A DNA stretch of 64,000 nucleotides from Luteibacter sp. Sphag1AF (GTDB taxonomy: Bacteria > Pseudomonadota > Gammaproteobacteria > Xanthomonadales > Rhodanobacteraceae): contig NZ_JACHYH010000002.1 in the NCBI RefSeq assembly GCF_014192715.1, forward strand, positions 434,001 to 498,000, in the 5' to 3' direction. Position 1 is the first letter of the stretch; every line of letters starts with the position of its first letter. Below the pieces are notes generated by a model. The model worked only from the letters and a program-made list of their open reading frames with translations, made no database searches and was not told the origin of the DNA. Of this stretch, positions 50,803 through 60,558 are shown in pieces. The position numbers and the translations under genes are program-made.

Positions 50803-52410
50803 ATGCCTACGCTCACCTCCGCGCTCGATCCCCGTTCACCCTACTTCATCGCGGCCAGCCAGCGTCTGCGCGCCTTGACTGACGATTTGCGTGAAACCCT
50901 GCGCAAGACAGCCGAAGGTGGTGGCGCCAAAGCACGTGAGAAGCATGAGGCGCGGGGCAAGCTGCTTCCCCGTGAGCGCATTCGCGCCCTGCTGGACCCG
51001 GGCTCGCCCTTTCTGGAAATTGCGCCACTGGCCGCGCACGGCATGTACGACGACGCGGCCCCCGCCGCGGGCCTGATTGCCGGCATTGGCCGGGTTCGGG
51101 GTCAGGAAGTGATGGTGCTGGCCAACGATGCCACCGTCAAAGGCGGCACGTACTTTCCCATGACCGTGAAGAAGCATCTGCGCGCGCAGGAAGTGGCGAT
51201 GGAAAATCGCCTGCCCTGCGTGTACCTGGTGGATTCCGGCGGTGCCTTCCTGCCGCTTCAGGACGAAGTGTTTCCTGATCGCGAGCACTTCGGCCGTATC
51301 TTCTACAACCAGGCCCGCATGAGTGCGCAGGGCATCGCGCAGATCGCGGTGGTCATGGGTTCGTGCACGGCGGGCGGTGCGTATGTGCCCGCCATGAGCG
51401 ACGAAACCATCATCGTGCGTGAGCAGGGCACCATCTTTCTCGGTGGCCCGCCGCTGGTGAAGGCGGCCACGGGCGAAGTGGTGGATGCCGAAGCGCTCGG
51501 TGGCGCGGACGTGCACACCTCGGTTTCCGGCGTGGCCGACCACTATGCAGAGAATGACGCGCACGCGCTCTCCATCGCGCGCGACATCGTGGGCAGCCTG
51601 AATCGCGTGAAGCACGTACCGGTTGCGTTGCAGCCGGTGATCGAGCCGCGCTATCCGGCCAACGAACTGTATGGCGTGATTCCCGAGGACACCCGTCGCC
51701 CGTTCGATATCCGGGAAATCATCGCGCGCATTGTCGATGATTCCGAATTCCACGAATTCAAGGCGCGCTACGGCAAGACGCTGGTCACCGGCTTCGCGCA
51801 CATTCACGGCTATCCTGTGGGCATCGTGGCCAATAACGGCATTCTGTTCGGCGAATCCGCGCAAAAAGGCGCGCACTTCATCGAGCTGTGCAATCAGCGC
51901 AATGTGCCGCTGGTATTCCTGCAAAACATCACCGGCTTCATGGTCGGCCGCAAGTACGAAAACGGCGGCATCGCGAAAGACGGCGCCAAGATGGTCACGG
52001 CCGTCGCCTGCTCGCATGTGCCCAAGTTCACCGTCGTCATTGGCGGCAGCTTCGGCGCGGGCAATTACGCCATGTGCGGCCGTGCCTATGGTGCGCGCTT
52101 CCTGTGGATGTGGCCGAATGCGCGCATCAGTGTCATGGGCGGCGAGCAGGCAGCCTCCGTGCTGGCCACCGTGCGTCGTGACGGCATCGAGGCCGCTGGC
52201 GGACAGTGGAGCGCTGAGGAAGAAGCGGCGTTCAAGGCACCGATCCGCGATCAGTATGAACATCAGGGGCACCCCTATTACGCCAGCGCGCGTCTGTGGG
52301 ACGACGGCATCATTGATCCGGCCGATACCCGCCGGGTGCTGGGGCTGGCGATCTCCGCCTCGCTCAATGCGCCCATCGAGCAGGGACGATTCGGTGTCTT
52401 CCGCATGTGA
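50803..52410 (+). CDS. liuB: Methylcrotonyl-CoA carboxylase, carboxyltransferase (beta) subunit
   Basis: A 535-residue carboxyltransferase that carboxylates 3-methylcrotonyl-CoA during leucine degradation. Family motifs include [34 protein letters not shown] near 140-174, [16 protein letters not shown] near 210-225, [15 protein letters not shown] near 371-385 and [42 protein letters not shown] near 414-455. These match MccB/LiuB rather than propionyl-CoA carboxylase beta. The biotin-carrying alpha subunit (LiuD), enoyl hydratase (LiuC) and lyase (LiuE) that normally follow are not in this window; xseA follows instead. Confidence 0.9.
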   Translation: MPTLTSALDPRSPYFIAASQRLRALTDDLRETLRKTAEGGGAKAREKHEARGKLLPRERIRALLDPGSPFLEIAPLAAHGMYDDAAPAAGLIAGIGRVRGQEVMVLANDATVKGGTYFPMTVKKHLRAQEVAMENRLPCVYLVDSGGAFLPLQDEVFPDREHFGRIFYNQARMSAQGIAQIAVVMGSCTAGGAYVPAMSDETIIVREQGTIFLGGPPLVKAATGEVVDAEALGGADVHTSVSGVADHYAENDAHALSIARDIVGSLNRVKHVPVALQPVIEPRYPANELYGVIPEDTRRPFDIREIIARIVDDSEFHEFKARYGKTLVTGFAHIHGYPVGIVANNGILFGESAQKGAHFIELCNQRNVPLVFLQNITGFMVGRKYENGGIAKDGAKMVTAVACSHVPKFTVVIGGSFGAGNYAMCGRAYGARFLWMWPNARISVMGGEQAASVLATVRRDGIEAAGGQWSAEEEAAFKAPIRDQYEHQGHPYYASARLWDDGIIDPADTRRVLGLAISASLNAPIEQGRFGVFRM

Positions 52411-52437
52411 CAAGGCGCCAGAAGGCATTGGAGACAT

Positions 52438-52458
52438 TGGTTTAGCTCAGCTGGCTAA
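52438..52458 (+). other. tRNA D-arm-like sequence fragment
   Basis: TGGTTTAGCTCAGCTGGCTA matches the 5' D-arm of many bacterial tRNAs. It lies between liuB and xseA. No anticodon arm, T-arm (GGTTCGAATCC) or closing acceptor strand follows, so it is not an intact tRNA. It may be a degraded or mobile-element-captured tRNA end, or chance. Confidence 0.35.
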
Positions 52459-52507
52459 GTCACTGCCCCATCGACATTCCTTGTCGCCGTGCTAACCTCG
52501 GCGACCC

Positions 52508-53851
52508 ATGTCCGAGCACCACGATCCCGCAAGCCCGCACGTCCTCACGCCTACCGGTCTGAACCGGCTGGTGCGCGACTTGCTGGAAGACGCCCTGGGC
52601 ACGGTGTGGATCGAAGGCGAGTTGTCCAATGTCGCTCGCCCTGCCTCGGGCCATGTGTACTTCACGTTGAAGGATGCTGGCGCGCAGGTGCGTTGCGCCA
52701 TGTTCCGCACAGCCGCTTCACGACTCCGCTTCAAGGCGGTGGATGGCCTGCATGTACTCATTCGCGCGAAGGTCGGGCTGTATGAGGCGCGCGGTGAATT
52801 CCAGCTCGTGGCCGAGCACATGGAGCTGGCCGGAGAAGGCGCGCTGCAACGCGAGTTCGAGCAACTGAAGGCACGCCTCGGCGCCGAAGGCCTGTTCGAC
52901 ACCGCCCGCAAACGCGAACTGCCGCCCTTCCCGCGCCGCATCGGCGTCATTACCTCGGCGACCGGTGCCGCAGTCCGCGACGTATTGAGCGTGCTTGGCC
53001 GCCGCCTCCCCATCGCGGAGGTGGATGTGCTTCCCGTGCCCGTGCAGGGACGCGAAGCGCCACCGGCCATTGCCGCCATGCTGCGTCGCGCGTCGGCCAG
53101 CGGACATTACGACGTGCTGCTGCTCACCCGCGGCGGTGGTTCGCTGGAAGATCTCTGGGCTTTCAACGACGAAGCCGTGGCACGCGCCATTCACGCCAGC
53201 GCTGTGCCTGTGGTGTCGGCGGTGGGCCATGAAGTGGACTTCACCATTGCCGACTTCGTGGCCGATCTCCGTGCCGCCACGCCGTCCGCTGCCGCCGAGT
53301 TGCTGGTGCCTGATGGCGCTGATCTTGAACGCCGCCTGGAACGCCTGCGCCAGCGCATGGCCACGTTGATGTCGCGCCGTCTGCAAGCGCAGGCCCAGCG
53401 CGCGGATCATCTGCGGGCGCGCCTTCAGGCTCAACGCCCGCAGGCAAGGCTCGCTCGCGATGCGCAGCGTCTGGACGCCCTGCGTCAGCGCCTGCTGCGT
53501 GCCGTGTCGCAGGCCAATGCGCTGCGTGCCGCACGACTGGACCGACTGCACGGCCGTCTGCTCGCGCAACATCCCCGACAGAAGCTGCTGCCCTGGCAGC
53601 GACGCATCACCGAATTGCAGATGCGTCTGCGTTCTGCGATGGAACGGCGCATCGAACGGGACCGCGCCCGACTGACCCAACAGGCACGCACCCTGCACGC
53701 CGTGAGCCCGCTGGCCACGCTGGAGCGCGGCTACGCCATCGTGCTGGACAGCCACGAACGCGTGGTGCGCCAGGCCGATAACGTCGCGCCGGGCGATGCG
53801 CTGAAAGTGATGCTGGCCCAGGGCCAGATGACGGTCGTCCGCAAGGACTGA
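52508..53851 (+). CDS. xseA: Exodeoxyribonuclease VII large subunit
   Basis: A 447-residue subunit of the enzyme that degrades single-stranded DNA from both ends. The N-terminal OB-fold is GTVWIEGELSNVARPASGHVYFTLKDAGAQVRCAMFR near 34-70. The catalytic domain contains RIGVITSATGAAVRDVLSVLGRR near 142-164, a LLTRGGGSLEDLWAFNDEAVARAI segment near 204-227 and the VVSAVGHEVDFTIADFVADLRAATPSAAAE motif near 236-265. A long coiled-coil follows to about 400. The small subunit gene xseB is not in view. Confidence 0.92.
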   Translation: MSEHHDPASPHVLTPTGLNRLVRDLLEDALGTVWIEGELSNVARPASGHVYFTLKDAGAQVRCAMFRTAASRLRFKAVDGLHVLIRAKVGLYEARGEFQLVAEHMELAGEGALQREFEQLKARLGAEGLFDTARKRELPPFPRRIGVITSATGAAVRDVLSVLGRRLPIAEVDVLPVPVQGREAPPAIAAMLRRASASGHYDVLLLTRGGGSLEDLWAFNDEAVARAIHASAVPVVSAVGHEVDFTIADFVADLRAATPSAAAELLVPDGADLERRLERLRQRMATLMSRRLQAQAQRADHLRARLQAQRPQARLARDAQRLDALRQRLLRAVSQANALRAARLDRLHGRLLAQHPRQKLLPWQRRITELQMRLRSAMERRIERDRARLTQQARTLHAVSPLATLERGYAIVLDSHERVVRQADNVAPGDALKVMLAQGQMTVVRKD

Positions 53852-53923
53852 CCCGGTCACGCCGGCTGAACGAGCCGTGCCGGATCATTCATCTCCACTC
53901 TTCCCCTGTCTTACGAGGCGATC

Positions 53924-55354
53924 ATGCTCGATAAGAGTTATCCCTATTACGTGGCCAACAAGCCATACGCCCCCAATACCGATCTTGCCGTTACCGACAA
54001 GTATTCCGGGGAAATAGCCGCACGTGTGGCCATGCCGGACGATGCCGCCGTGGAAAAGGCCATTGCCGCCGCTGTCGCCGCGACCGGCCCCATGAAGGCG
54101 TTCAAGCCCTATCAGCGCCAGGCCGTACTGGAGCACTGTGTTCGGCGTTTCGGCGAGCGCCAGGACGAACTGGCCTATGCCCTGTGCGTGGAGGCGGGCA
54201 AACCCATCAAGGATGCGAAGGGCGAAGTGGTTCGCCTGATTGAGACATTCAAGATCGCCGCCGAAGAATCCGTGCGCATTAACGGCGAAACCATAAATCT
54301 TGAAATTTCCGCGCGCAGTGCGGGCTATCACGGCTACACCAGGCGCGTGCCGATTGGCCCCGTGGCATTCATCACGCCATTCAATTTCCCCCTTAACCTG
54401 GTTGCGCACAAAGTGGCACCTGCCATCGCGGCCGGCTGTCCCTTCGTGCTGAAACCTGCTGAGCGCACGCCGCTTGGCGCGCTGATCATCGGCCAGATTC
54501 TCGCCGAGACAGATCTTCCCGAAGGGGCGTTTTCCGTATTGCCGCTGGAAGGTCGCGCCGCCTCGCCCCTGGTCACCGATCCGCGCCTGAAAATGCTGTC
54601 GTTCACCGGCGGCCTCATCGGCTGGGATTTGCGCGCACAGGCCGGGCACAAGAAAGTGACCCTGGAACTCGGCGGCAACGCCGCGTGCATCGTCGATGGC
54701 GATCAGGGTGCGCAGCTGGACAAGGTCGTGGAACGCATCGTTTTCGGCGCTTACTACCAGTCCGGACAGAGCTGCATCAGCGTGCAGCGCATCCTCGCCC
54801 ACGCGGCCATTTACGACGAACTGAAATCCCGGCTGGTCACTGCCGTCAAGGCGCTGAAATCCGGCGACCCGAAAGACTCCAGCACCTTCCTCGGTCCCAT
54901 GATCGACGAGGCTGCCGCCACCCGACTTGCCTCGTGGGTGGAAGAAGCGCGCAGTGCCGGCGCCACCGTGCTGTGTGGCGGTGGACGCAAAGGCGCCATG
55001 CTGGAGGCCACGCTGCTTGAAAACGTGCCGCACGACGCACGCGTGCAGCGTCAGGAAGTTTTCGGCCCGGTCGCCCTGATGCAGCGCGTGGAAAACTTCG
55101 ACGAAGCGATCCGCGTGGCCAATGACTCGGATTTCGGACTTCAGGCCGGCGTCTTCACCAACGACCTGCGCCATGCGATGCGCGCATGGGACGAACTGGA
55201 ACAGGGTGGCGTCATCGTCAACGACATCCCCAGTTTCCGCGTGGACAACATGCCTTACGGCGGCGCGAAGTCGTCCGGACTCGGTCTGGAGGGCGTGCGC
55301 TACGCCATCGAAGACATGACTGAATTGCGCCTGATGGTAATTCGCGACATCTGA
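53924..55354 (+). CDS. Aldehyde dehydrogenase
   Basis: A 476-residue NAD(P)-dependent aldehyde dehydrogenase. Catalytic Cys284 (SGQSCIS), general base Glu248 (LELGGN) and the substrate Asn154 (TPFNFPLN) are intact, with the FTGG region near 227-230. The sequence resembles lactaldehyde/glyceraldehyde-type ALDHs rather than the ALDH7 type. Substrate not predictable. ACGAGG lies 8-13 bases before the ATG. A hairpin follows the stop codon. Confidence 0.86.
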   Translation: MLDKSYPYYVANKPYAPNTDLAVTDKYSGEIAARVAMPDDAAVEKAIAAAVAATGPMKAFKPYQRQAVLEHCVRRFGERQDELAYALCVEAGKPIKDAKGEVVRLIETFKIAAEESVRINGETINLEISARSAGYHGYTRRVPIGPVAFITPFNFPLNLVAHKVAPAIAAGCPFVLKPAERTPLGALIIGQILAETDLPEGAFSVLPLEGRAASPLVTDPRLKMLSFTGGLIGWDLRAQAGHKKVTLELGGNAACIVDGDQGAQLDKVVERIVFGAYYQSGQSCISVQRILAHAAIYDELKSRLVTAVKALKSGDPKDSSTFLGPMIDEAAATRLASWVEEARSAGATVLCGGGRKGAMLEATLLENVPHDARVQRQEVFGPVALMQRVENFDEAIRVANDSDFGLQAGVFTNDLRHAMRAWDELEQGGVIVNDIPSFRVDNMPYGGAKSSGLGLEGVRYAIEDMTELRLMVIRDI

Positions 55355-55370
55355 CACATAACCTGCAACA

Positions 55371-55398
55371 GCGCCAGCTCAAGCTGGCGCAGTACTTT
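55371..55398 (+). terminator. Hairpin after the aldehyde dehydrogenase gene
   Basis: GCGCCAGC (55371-55378) pairs with GCTGGCGC (55383-55390) with a TCAA loop, followed by AGTACTTT. The T-rich stretch is short, so termination may be partial. Confidence 0.5.
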
Positions 55399-55412
55399 CC
55401 TGAGGCTAGCGG

Positions 55413-56840
55413 ATGACAACCCTCATTTTCCTCCAGGGCTGGAGCGTCACCGACACTTCCACTTACGGCCAGTTGCCCGCCGCCATGCGTGATCGTGTGG
55501 CGCAGCAAGGTGGCACGCTCACCACGCTGGACATTCACCTGGCCGAATACATCACGTTCGTGGATGCGGTGACCATGGACGACATCGTGCGCGCGTTCGA
55601 CAGCGCATTGCGAAAACTGAACCTTCCCAACGGGGAGTTCGACTGCATCGCCCATTCCACGGGAGGGCCGGTCGTCATGGCATGGCTGCGCGCGCAACAC
55701 GACAAGCCGTCGCTGTACGCGCCGCTGAAGTTGCGCCACCTGATGATGCTGGCACCGGCGCATTTTGGTTCCGCACTGGCCCAGTTGGGCAAAGGCGCGC
55801 TCGGCCGTCTGAAAGCCTGGTTTGGTGGCGTTGAGCCCGGCCAGCGCGTGCTCGACTGGCTGGAGCTGGGCAGCGACGAATCACTGAGACAGAACATCGA
55901 CCTGATCCACGGCACCGACTTCTCCCTCAGCGGTACGTATCTTTTTGGCCTGATCGGCGACCGCCCTGACCGCAAACTCTACGACGTCATCAACTCCTAC
56001 ACCGGCGAAGATGGCTCCGATGGCGTCGTGCGGCTGGCCGCGGCGAACCTCAACGCCACGCATGCGGTGCTGGCGCAGGACCCGGTGACGATGCAGTTCT
56101 CCGTCACGGTAAAGCGCTCACCCCGCACCGCGTTTCGCCTGATGCCCGGCCTTGCCCACACGGGGAATCACGGGATCATGGCCGGCACACCCACGCCTTC
56201 GATCACGGTGGACACGCTGCTGCGGTGTCTTGCCGTGAATTCCCAGGCGAGCTACGCCGCGTTGTGCGATGCGTTTGCCAACGAGAATGCCGCGCGCGAC
56301 GCCGACAAAGTCGAACTGGAACCTGCGGGCATTTTTTCTCCGCGCGTGCACATTCACGATCCGCGCAGCATGCTGATTCTGCGTCTCGCCGATGACCGCT
56401 CTGAGCCGCTGCCCGACGCGCAGTTTCAATTAACCGCAGGTCCCGACGCCAGCGAGAACGAATTGCCGCAAGGCTTCATGCTGGACCGGCAGGCCAATTC
56501 ACAAAGCGCTGGCGTGGTGACACTGTTTCTCAATTACGACGTGATGGCAGGCGACGCAGCCGTCACCGATCCACGCGATTCAAGCAAGACATTGCGCCAG
56601 GCGCTGGTCGGCCATCGACCGTATGGCGCACGCGTGGCGCCGAAAGATCTGAGCGGACTGGTCCACCACCTGGTCGGCGTGACCGCAACCGACAGCGATT
56701 TGCTGGACAGCATGGGCCCGCATGAAACCACGGTGGTTGACGTCGTACTAGCCCGCCGCGTGACCGAAGGGGTGTTCCGCTTCACGTCCAATCTGGCCCC
56801 GGAAGATTTCCGCCAGCCCGTGCAGGGTGCGGATCTGTAG
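55413..56840 (+). CDS. Lipase-like alpha/beta hydrolase with C-terminal beta-rich domain
   Basis: A 475-residue protein. The N-terminal third is an alpha/beta hydrolase: oxyanion region LIFLQGWSVTDTSTYG at 4-19, nucleophile elbow IAHSTGGPV with Ser82, and a likely His in HTGNHGIMAGTPT near 249. The AHSTGG form is common in lipases. From about 300 on there is a second region (RVHIHDPRSMLILRLADD, PLPDAQFQLTAGP, FRFTSNLAPEDFRQPV) with beta-strand-like alternation and no recognised domain. Substrate unknown; a lipid or acyl ester is likely. The tRNA-Arg gene starts 5 bases beyond its stop on the other strand. Confidence 0.72.
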   Translation: MTTLIFLQGWSVTDTSTYGQLPAAMRDRVAQQGGTLTTLDIHLAEYITFVDAVTMDDIVRAFDSALRKLNLPNGEFDCIAHSTGGPVVMAWLRAQHDKPSLYAPLKLRHLMMLAPAHFGSALAQLGKGALGRLKAWFGGVEPGQRVLDWLELGSDESLRQNIDLIHGTDFSLSGTYLFGLIGDRPDRKLYDVINSYTGEDGSDGVVRLAAANLNATHAVLAQDPVTMQFSVTVKRSPRTAFRLMPGLAHTGNHGIMAGTPTPSITVDTLLRCLAVNSQASYAALCDAFANENAARDADKVELEPAGIFSPRVHIHDPRSMLILRLADDRSEPLPDAQFQLTAGPDASENELPQGFMLDRQANSQSAGVVTLFLNYDVMAGDAAVTDPRDSSKTLRQALVGHRPYGARVAPKDLSGLVHHLVGVTATDSDLLDSMGPHETTVVDVVLARRVTEGVFRFTSNLAPEDFRQPVQGADL

Positions 56841-56845
56841 ACAGA

Positions 56846-56922
56846 TGGTGACCCCGGCGCGATTCGAACGCGCGACCTGCCGCTTAGGAGGCGACCGCTC
56901 TATCCAGCTGAGCTACGGGGTC
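56846..56922 (-). tRNA. tRNA-Arg (anticodon CCT)
   Basis: The 77-nt gene on the minus strand has a 7-bp acceptor stem (GACCCCG/CGGGGTC), D-arm GCTCAGCTGGATAGAGC, anticodon loop CTCCTAA with CCT, and T-arm GCGCGTTCGAATCGCGC. It has an encoded CCA. CCT reads AGG (Arg). There is no integrase or direct repeat beside it. Confidence 0.93.
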
Positions 56923-56981
56923 ATCGCCCGAAGGATAGCGGGGAACAGCGTATCGGGAAAGGCTGAGGATCTGGCGCAGCC

Positions 56982-57248
56982 TCAATGCTGGAGGGTGCCT
57001 ACAGGCAGCAGCGTCGGATCGAGCGGACGTTTCACGTCGCCGCCGAAAGCCCGGCGCACGCCATCGGCGCCTTCCACAGCCACGAGGGCGCGGGTGGAGT
57101 CGTGCTCAACGTGCGCAGCCCGGTTCATGGCAAAGCGCAACGCGTCCACCCGCGAGGGGAACTGCGCAACCACGCGATTGTCCTGGCGCACGTCCCACGC
57201 CCGATTTTCATTGGGGCGATAGGGGATGTCGAATACAACCGTCGGCAT
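56982..57248 (-). CDS. DUF2188-like small protein
   Basis: An 88-residue protein beginning MPTVVFDIPYRPNENRAWDVRQDNRVVAQFPSRVDALRFAMNRA, with alternating strands and a helix as in DUF2188/YxxWDV-type proteins, ending with VEGADGVRRAFGGD. Function unknown. AAAGGA precedes the ATG at 57248 by seven bases. A longer in-frame extension upstream looks non-coding. Confidence 0.65.
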   Translation of the reverse strand: MPTVVFDIPYRPNENRAWDVRQDNRVVAQFPSRVDALRFAMNRAAHVEHDSTRALVAVEGADGVRRAFGGDVKRPLDPTLLPVGTLQH

Positions 57249-57453
57249 GAGAAGTCCTTTGAAATCTCGGAGAACACGGTGCCAGCATGAACTTGCGGGT
57301 GTCGTTGGCGGGTCTGCTGGCGCGCTTATCTCCGCGACACTTCCGTGACATTCGTGCACGTCGCGCCGCACAACGGGGTCTTACCACCCGTTTGCTAGAA
57401 TCGCGGTTTTACCAAGGCCGGAAGTCATCCTCCGCGCCCCCACAGGAGCCGTC

Positions 57454-58989
57454 ATGTCCGCAAAGATCCTTGAGTCGCTCGGTCTGTCCGCCAATGAATC
57501 GGGCACCTATCTGGGCCGGGGCCAGTGGTCGTCCACGAAGGACGCCGGCACGCTCAGCCCGACCAACCCCGCCACCGGCGAGGTCATTGCCACCGTTCAG
57601 GCCAGCAGCGCCGCCGATTACGAGACCATCGTCCAGCGCGCTCAGGAAGCCTACGCGGTATGGCGCACCACCCCGGCACCGCGCCGCGGTGAAGCCGTCC
57701 GCCTGTGCGGTGAAGCACTGCGCAAGCACAAAGACGCCCTCGGCTCGCTGGTCGCCCTGGAAATGGGCAAGATCAAGCCCGAAGGCGACGGCGAAGTGCA
57801 GGAAATGATCGACATCGCCGATTTTGCCGTTGGCCAGAGCCGCATGCTCTACGGCTACACCATGCATTCGGAGCGCCCCGGCCACCGCATGTATGAACAG
57901 TGGCACCCGATCGGCCTGGTCGGCATCGTCAGCGCTTTCAACTTCCCCGTGGCCGTGTGGAGCTGGAATGCGTTCCTTGCCGCCATCTGCGGCGACATCT
58001 GCATCTGGAAGCCGTCGCCCAAGACGCCGCTGTCCGCCATCGCCACGATGAAGATCTGCAACGAAGCCCTGAACGATGCCGGTTTCCCGGACATCTTCTT
58101 CCTGTTCAACGACGCAGGCACCGAACTGGCGCAGACGTTCGTTGACGACAAGCGCATTCCGCTCATCAGCTTCACCGGCTCGACCAAGGTGGGCCGCATG
58201 GTCGGTGAGCGCGTTGCAAGACGCATGGGTCGCAGCCTGCTCGAACTGGGCGGCAACAACGCCATCGTGCTGGATCGCAGCGCCGATCTGAAGCTGGCCA
58301 TCCCGGCCATCGTCTTCGGCGCCGTGGGTACCTGCGGCCAGCGCTGCACGTCCACGCGCCGCGTGCTGGTGCACGAGTCGATCTACGACAACGTGCTGGA
58401 CACGCTGGTCAAGGCATACGGCCAGGTCGAGCAGAAAATCGGCGATCCCACCGACGCCGCCACGCTGATGGGCCCACTCAACAGCCCGGAAGCCGTGAAG
58501 GCCTACCTCGACGCCATCGAGAAGGCAAAGGCTGCCGGCGGCACCGTTCGCACAGGTGGCAAGGCCCTCACCGACCGCAAGGGCAACTTCGTGCTGCCCA
58601 CGATCATCACCGGCCTGGACAACTCCAGCGACGTGGTGCAAACGGAAACCTTCGCGCCCATCCTCTACGTCATGCCGTTCAAGACGCTGGATGAAGCCAT
58701 CGCTATGCAGAACGCCGTGCCGCAGGGTCTGTCCTCCTCGATCTTCACCCAGGATCTGAAGGGCGCCGAGCAGTACCTGTCGGCAGCCGGTTCCGATTGC
58801 GGCATCGCCAACGTCAACATCGGCACGTCCGGTGCAGAAATCGGCGGCGCGTTTGGTGGCGAGAAAGAAACCGGTGGTGGCCGTGAATCCGGCTCCGACG
58901 CATGGAAGGTCTACATGCGCCGCCAGACCAACACCATCAACTACTCCGATGCGCTGCCGCTCGCCCAGGGCATCAAGTTCGACTTCTGA
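57454..58989 (+). CDS. L-piperidine-6-carboxylate/alpha-aminoadipic semialdehyde dehydrogenase (ALDH7 type)
   Basis: A 511-residue NAD-dependent aldehyde dehydrogenase of the ALDH7/AmaB type, acting in lysine (pipecolate) catabolism. Catalytic Cys298 lies in [22 protein letters not shown], the ALDH7 signature; Glu264 (LELGGNN) and the [12 protein letters not shown] region near 161-172 are intact. A strong AGGAG site is 6 bases before the ATG. Its stop overlaps the SDR gene's start (TGATG), so the two may be co-expressed. A role in lysine degradation is inferred from the family. Confidence 0.86.
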   Translation: MSAKILESLGLSANESGTYLGRGQWSSTKDAGTLSPTNPATGEVIATVQASSAADYETIVQRAQEAYAVWRTTPAPRRGEAVRLCGEALRKHKDALGSLVALEMGKIKPEGDGEVQEMIDIADFAVGQSRMLYGYTMHSERPGHRMYEQWHPIGLVGIVSAFNFPVAVWSWNAFLAAICGDICIWKPSPKTPLSAIATMKICNEALNDAGFPDIFFLFNDAGTELAQTFVDDKRIPLISFTGSTKVGRMVGERVARRMGRSLLELGGNNAIVLDRSADLKLAIPAIVFGAVGTCGQRCTSTRRVLVHESIYDNVLDTLVKAYGQVEQKIGDPTDAATLMGPLNSPEAVKAYLDAIEKAKAAGGTVRTGGKALTDRKGNFVLPTIITGLDNSSDVVQTETFAPILYVMPFKTLDEAIAMQNAVPQGLSSSIFTQDLKGAEQYLSAAGSDCGIANVNIGTSGAEIGGAFGGEKETGGGRESGSDAWKVYMRRQTNTINYSDALPLAQGIKFDF

Positions 58990-59759
58990 TGATGGCAACG
59001 CACGCAACCATGCCGGGACTGATCGGCAAGCGGGTGATCGTCGCCGGCGGCAGCAAGGGCATCGGGCGTTCCATTGCCGTAGCCTTCGCCGCCGCGGGCG
59101 CGGATGTGTCCGTCTGCGCGCGCGGTGAAGCCGCTCTTGCGGAAGTCACCTGGCAGATCGCCCAGCATGGTGTGCGTGCGCATGCGTCGTCCTGTGACCT
59201 TGCCGATCCGGCCGCCATCGACCGCTACGTGGCCGAAGCAGCCGAAGCGCTCGGGGGCATCGACATCCTGGTGAACAACGCCACCGGCTACGGCATGAGC
59301 AATGACGAAGACGGCTGGGCCAGAAGCATCAACGTCGACCTGATGGCAGCGGTGCGCACCTCGCGCGCCGCCCTGCCATGGCTGCGCGATGGCCGCGATC
59401 CGTGCATCCTGCACACCGTGTCGATCTCGGCGTTCTACGCCAGCCCTCGCAGTGCGCCGTATGCGGCGATCAAGGCCGCCGTGTCCCACTACGCCATGTC
59501 GCAGGCACTGGAACTCGCACCCACCGGCATTCGCGTGAACGCCATTGCACCCGGTTCCGTCGAATTTGAAGACGGCCTCTGGGAGCGCCGCAGAAGCACC
59601 GATCCGGAGCTTTACGAACGCACGCTGGCAAGCATTCCTTTCGGCCGGTTTGGCCGTCCGGAAGACATCGCCGGCGCCGCACTTTTCCTGGCCTCGCCGC
59701 TGGCCGGCTGGATCACCGGACAGACACTGGCAGTAGACGGCGGTCAGATCCTTACCTGA
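58989..59759 (+). CDS. Short-chain dehydrogenase/reductase
   Basis: A 256-residue SDR. NAD(P) loop GGSKGIG at 20-26, NNATG near 97-101, Ser of VSISAF, and YAAIK with Tyr and Lys four apart are all present. The C-terminus ends AVDGGQILT. Substrate unknown. The start overlaps the ALDH7 stop (TGATG; a second ATG follows directly). Confidence 0.86.
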   Translation: MMATHATMPGLIGKRVIVAGGSKGIGRSIAVAFAAAGADVSVCARGEAALAEVTWQIAQHGVRAHASSCDLADPAAIDRYVAEAAEALGGIDILVNNATGYGMSNDEDGWARSINVDLMAAVRTSRAALPWLRDGRDPCILHTVSISAFYASPRSAPYAAIKAAVSHYAMSQALELAPTGIRVNAIAPGSVEFEDGLWERRRSTDPELYERTLASIPFGRFGRPEDIAGAALFLASPLAGWITGQTLAVDGGQILT

Positions 59760-59770
59760 AGGGCTGTGCC

Positions 59771-60547
59771 ATGAATGACCTGCGCTCGACCGAACGCTTC
59801 TCCGACCGCGTGGAAGACTACGTCCGCTACCGGCCAGACTATCCGCACGCACTGATCGACTGGCTGGCACATCTGGGTGTCACGGCAGACTGGATCGTGG
59901 CCGACATCGGTGCGGGCACTGGCATCTCCAGCCGCATGTTCCTCGATGAGGAACACACCGTGATCGCCGTGGAGCCCAACGCCCCCATGCGTGCAGCCGC
60001 CGTGCAGTGGCTGGGCAGCGACCCGCGCTTTCGTGCCGTGGATGGCACGGCAGAAGCCACCGGCCTGCCCGACGGCAGCGTCGACCTGGTCACCGTCGCC
60101 CAGGCATTCCACTGGTTTGACCAGGCCAGCACCAAACGCGAATTCCACCGGATACTGAGCCCGCGTGGCCTCGTAGCGGTGTTCTGGAACTCCCGCAGGC
60201 TGGTCGGCACGCCCTTTCTGGAAGGCTACGAGCGCCTTCTTCTCGAATACGGCAACGACTATGTGAGCGTGGCCGAGCGCTATGCCGACGACGACACCAT
60301 GGCCGAATGGTTTGGCGACGGCTATCGGGGCATGGCCTCTTTCCCGCACACCCAGAAGCTGGATTTCGATGCCCTGAAGGGGCGTCTGCTATCGTCCTCC
60401 TACGCGCCCCGCCCCGGCCACATCAACTACGAGCCGATGCTTTACGCTCTGCGCGACCTGTACGACGCCTGCGCCAGCGATGGCGGCGTCGACTTCGACT
60501 ACGACACCCGCATTTTTGCGGGCTCGGTACACCCAGCCTCATCCTGA
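59771..60547 (+). CDS. Class I SAM-dependent methyltransferase
   Basis: A 258-residue methyltransferase. SAM-binding motif [12 protein letters not shown] near 43-54, IAVEPNAPM with the acidic residue, and [16 protein letters not shown] near 103-118. The HWFD segment and [20 protein letters not shown] region are typical of the UbiE/methyltransferase type-11 group acting on small molecules. Substrate unknown. It stands 11 bases after the SDR gene and 11 before pyrD, in the same direction, so it may be in the same transcript. Confidence 0.83.
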   Translation: MNDLRSTERFSDRVEDYVRYRPDYPHALIDWLAHLGVTADWIVADIGAGTGISSRMFLDEEHTVIAVEPNAPMRAAAVQWLGSDPRFRAVDGTAEATGLPDGSVDLVTVAQAFHWFDQASTKREFHRILSPRGLVAVFWNSRRLVGTPFLEGYERLLLEYGNDYVSVAERYADDDTMAEWFGDGYRGMASFPHTQKLDFDALKGRLLSSSYAPRPGHINYEPMLYALRDLYDACASDGGVDFDYDTRIFAGSVHPASS

Positions 60548-60558
60548 CGGACCCACCG

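Noticed and set aside
50836-52437. 533-codon minus-strand open frame opposite liuB
   Set aside because: Antisense shadow of a strongly conserved carboxyltransferase; no recognisable motif.
52438-52500. Complete tRNA gene between liuB and xseA
   Set aside because: Only a D-arm-like stretch is present; anticodon arm, T-arm and acceptor closing strand are missing.
56846-56922. tRNA-Arg as an integration site for a mobile element
   Set aside because: No integrase gene and no duplicated tRNA 3' end was seen nearby; the neighbours look like ordinary chromosomal genes.
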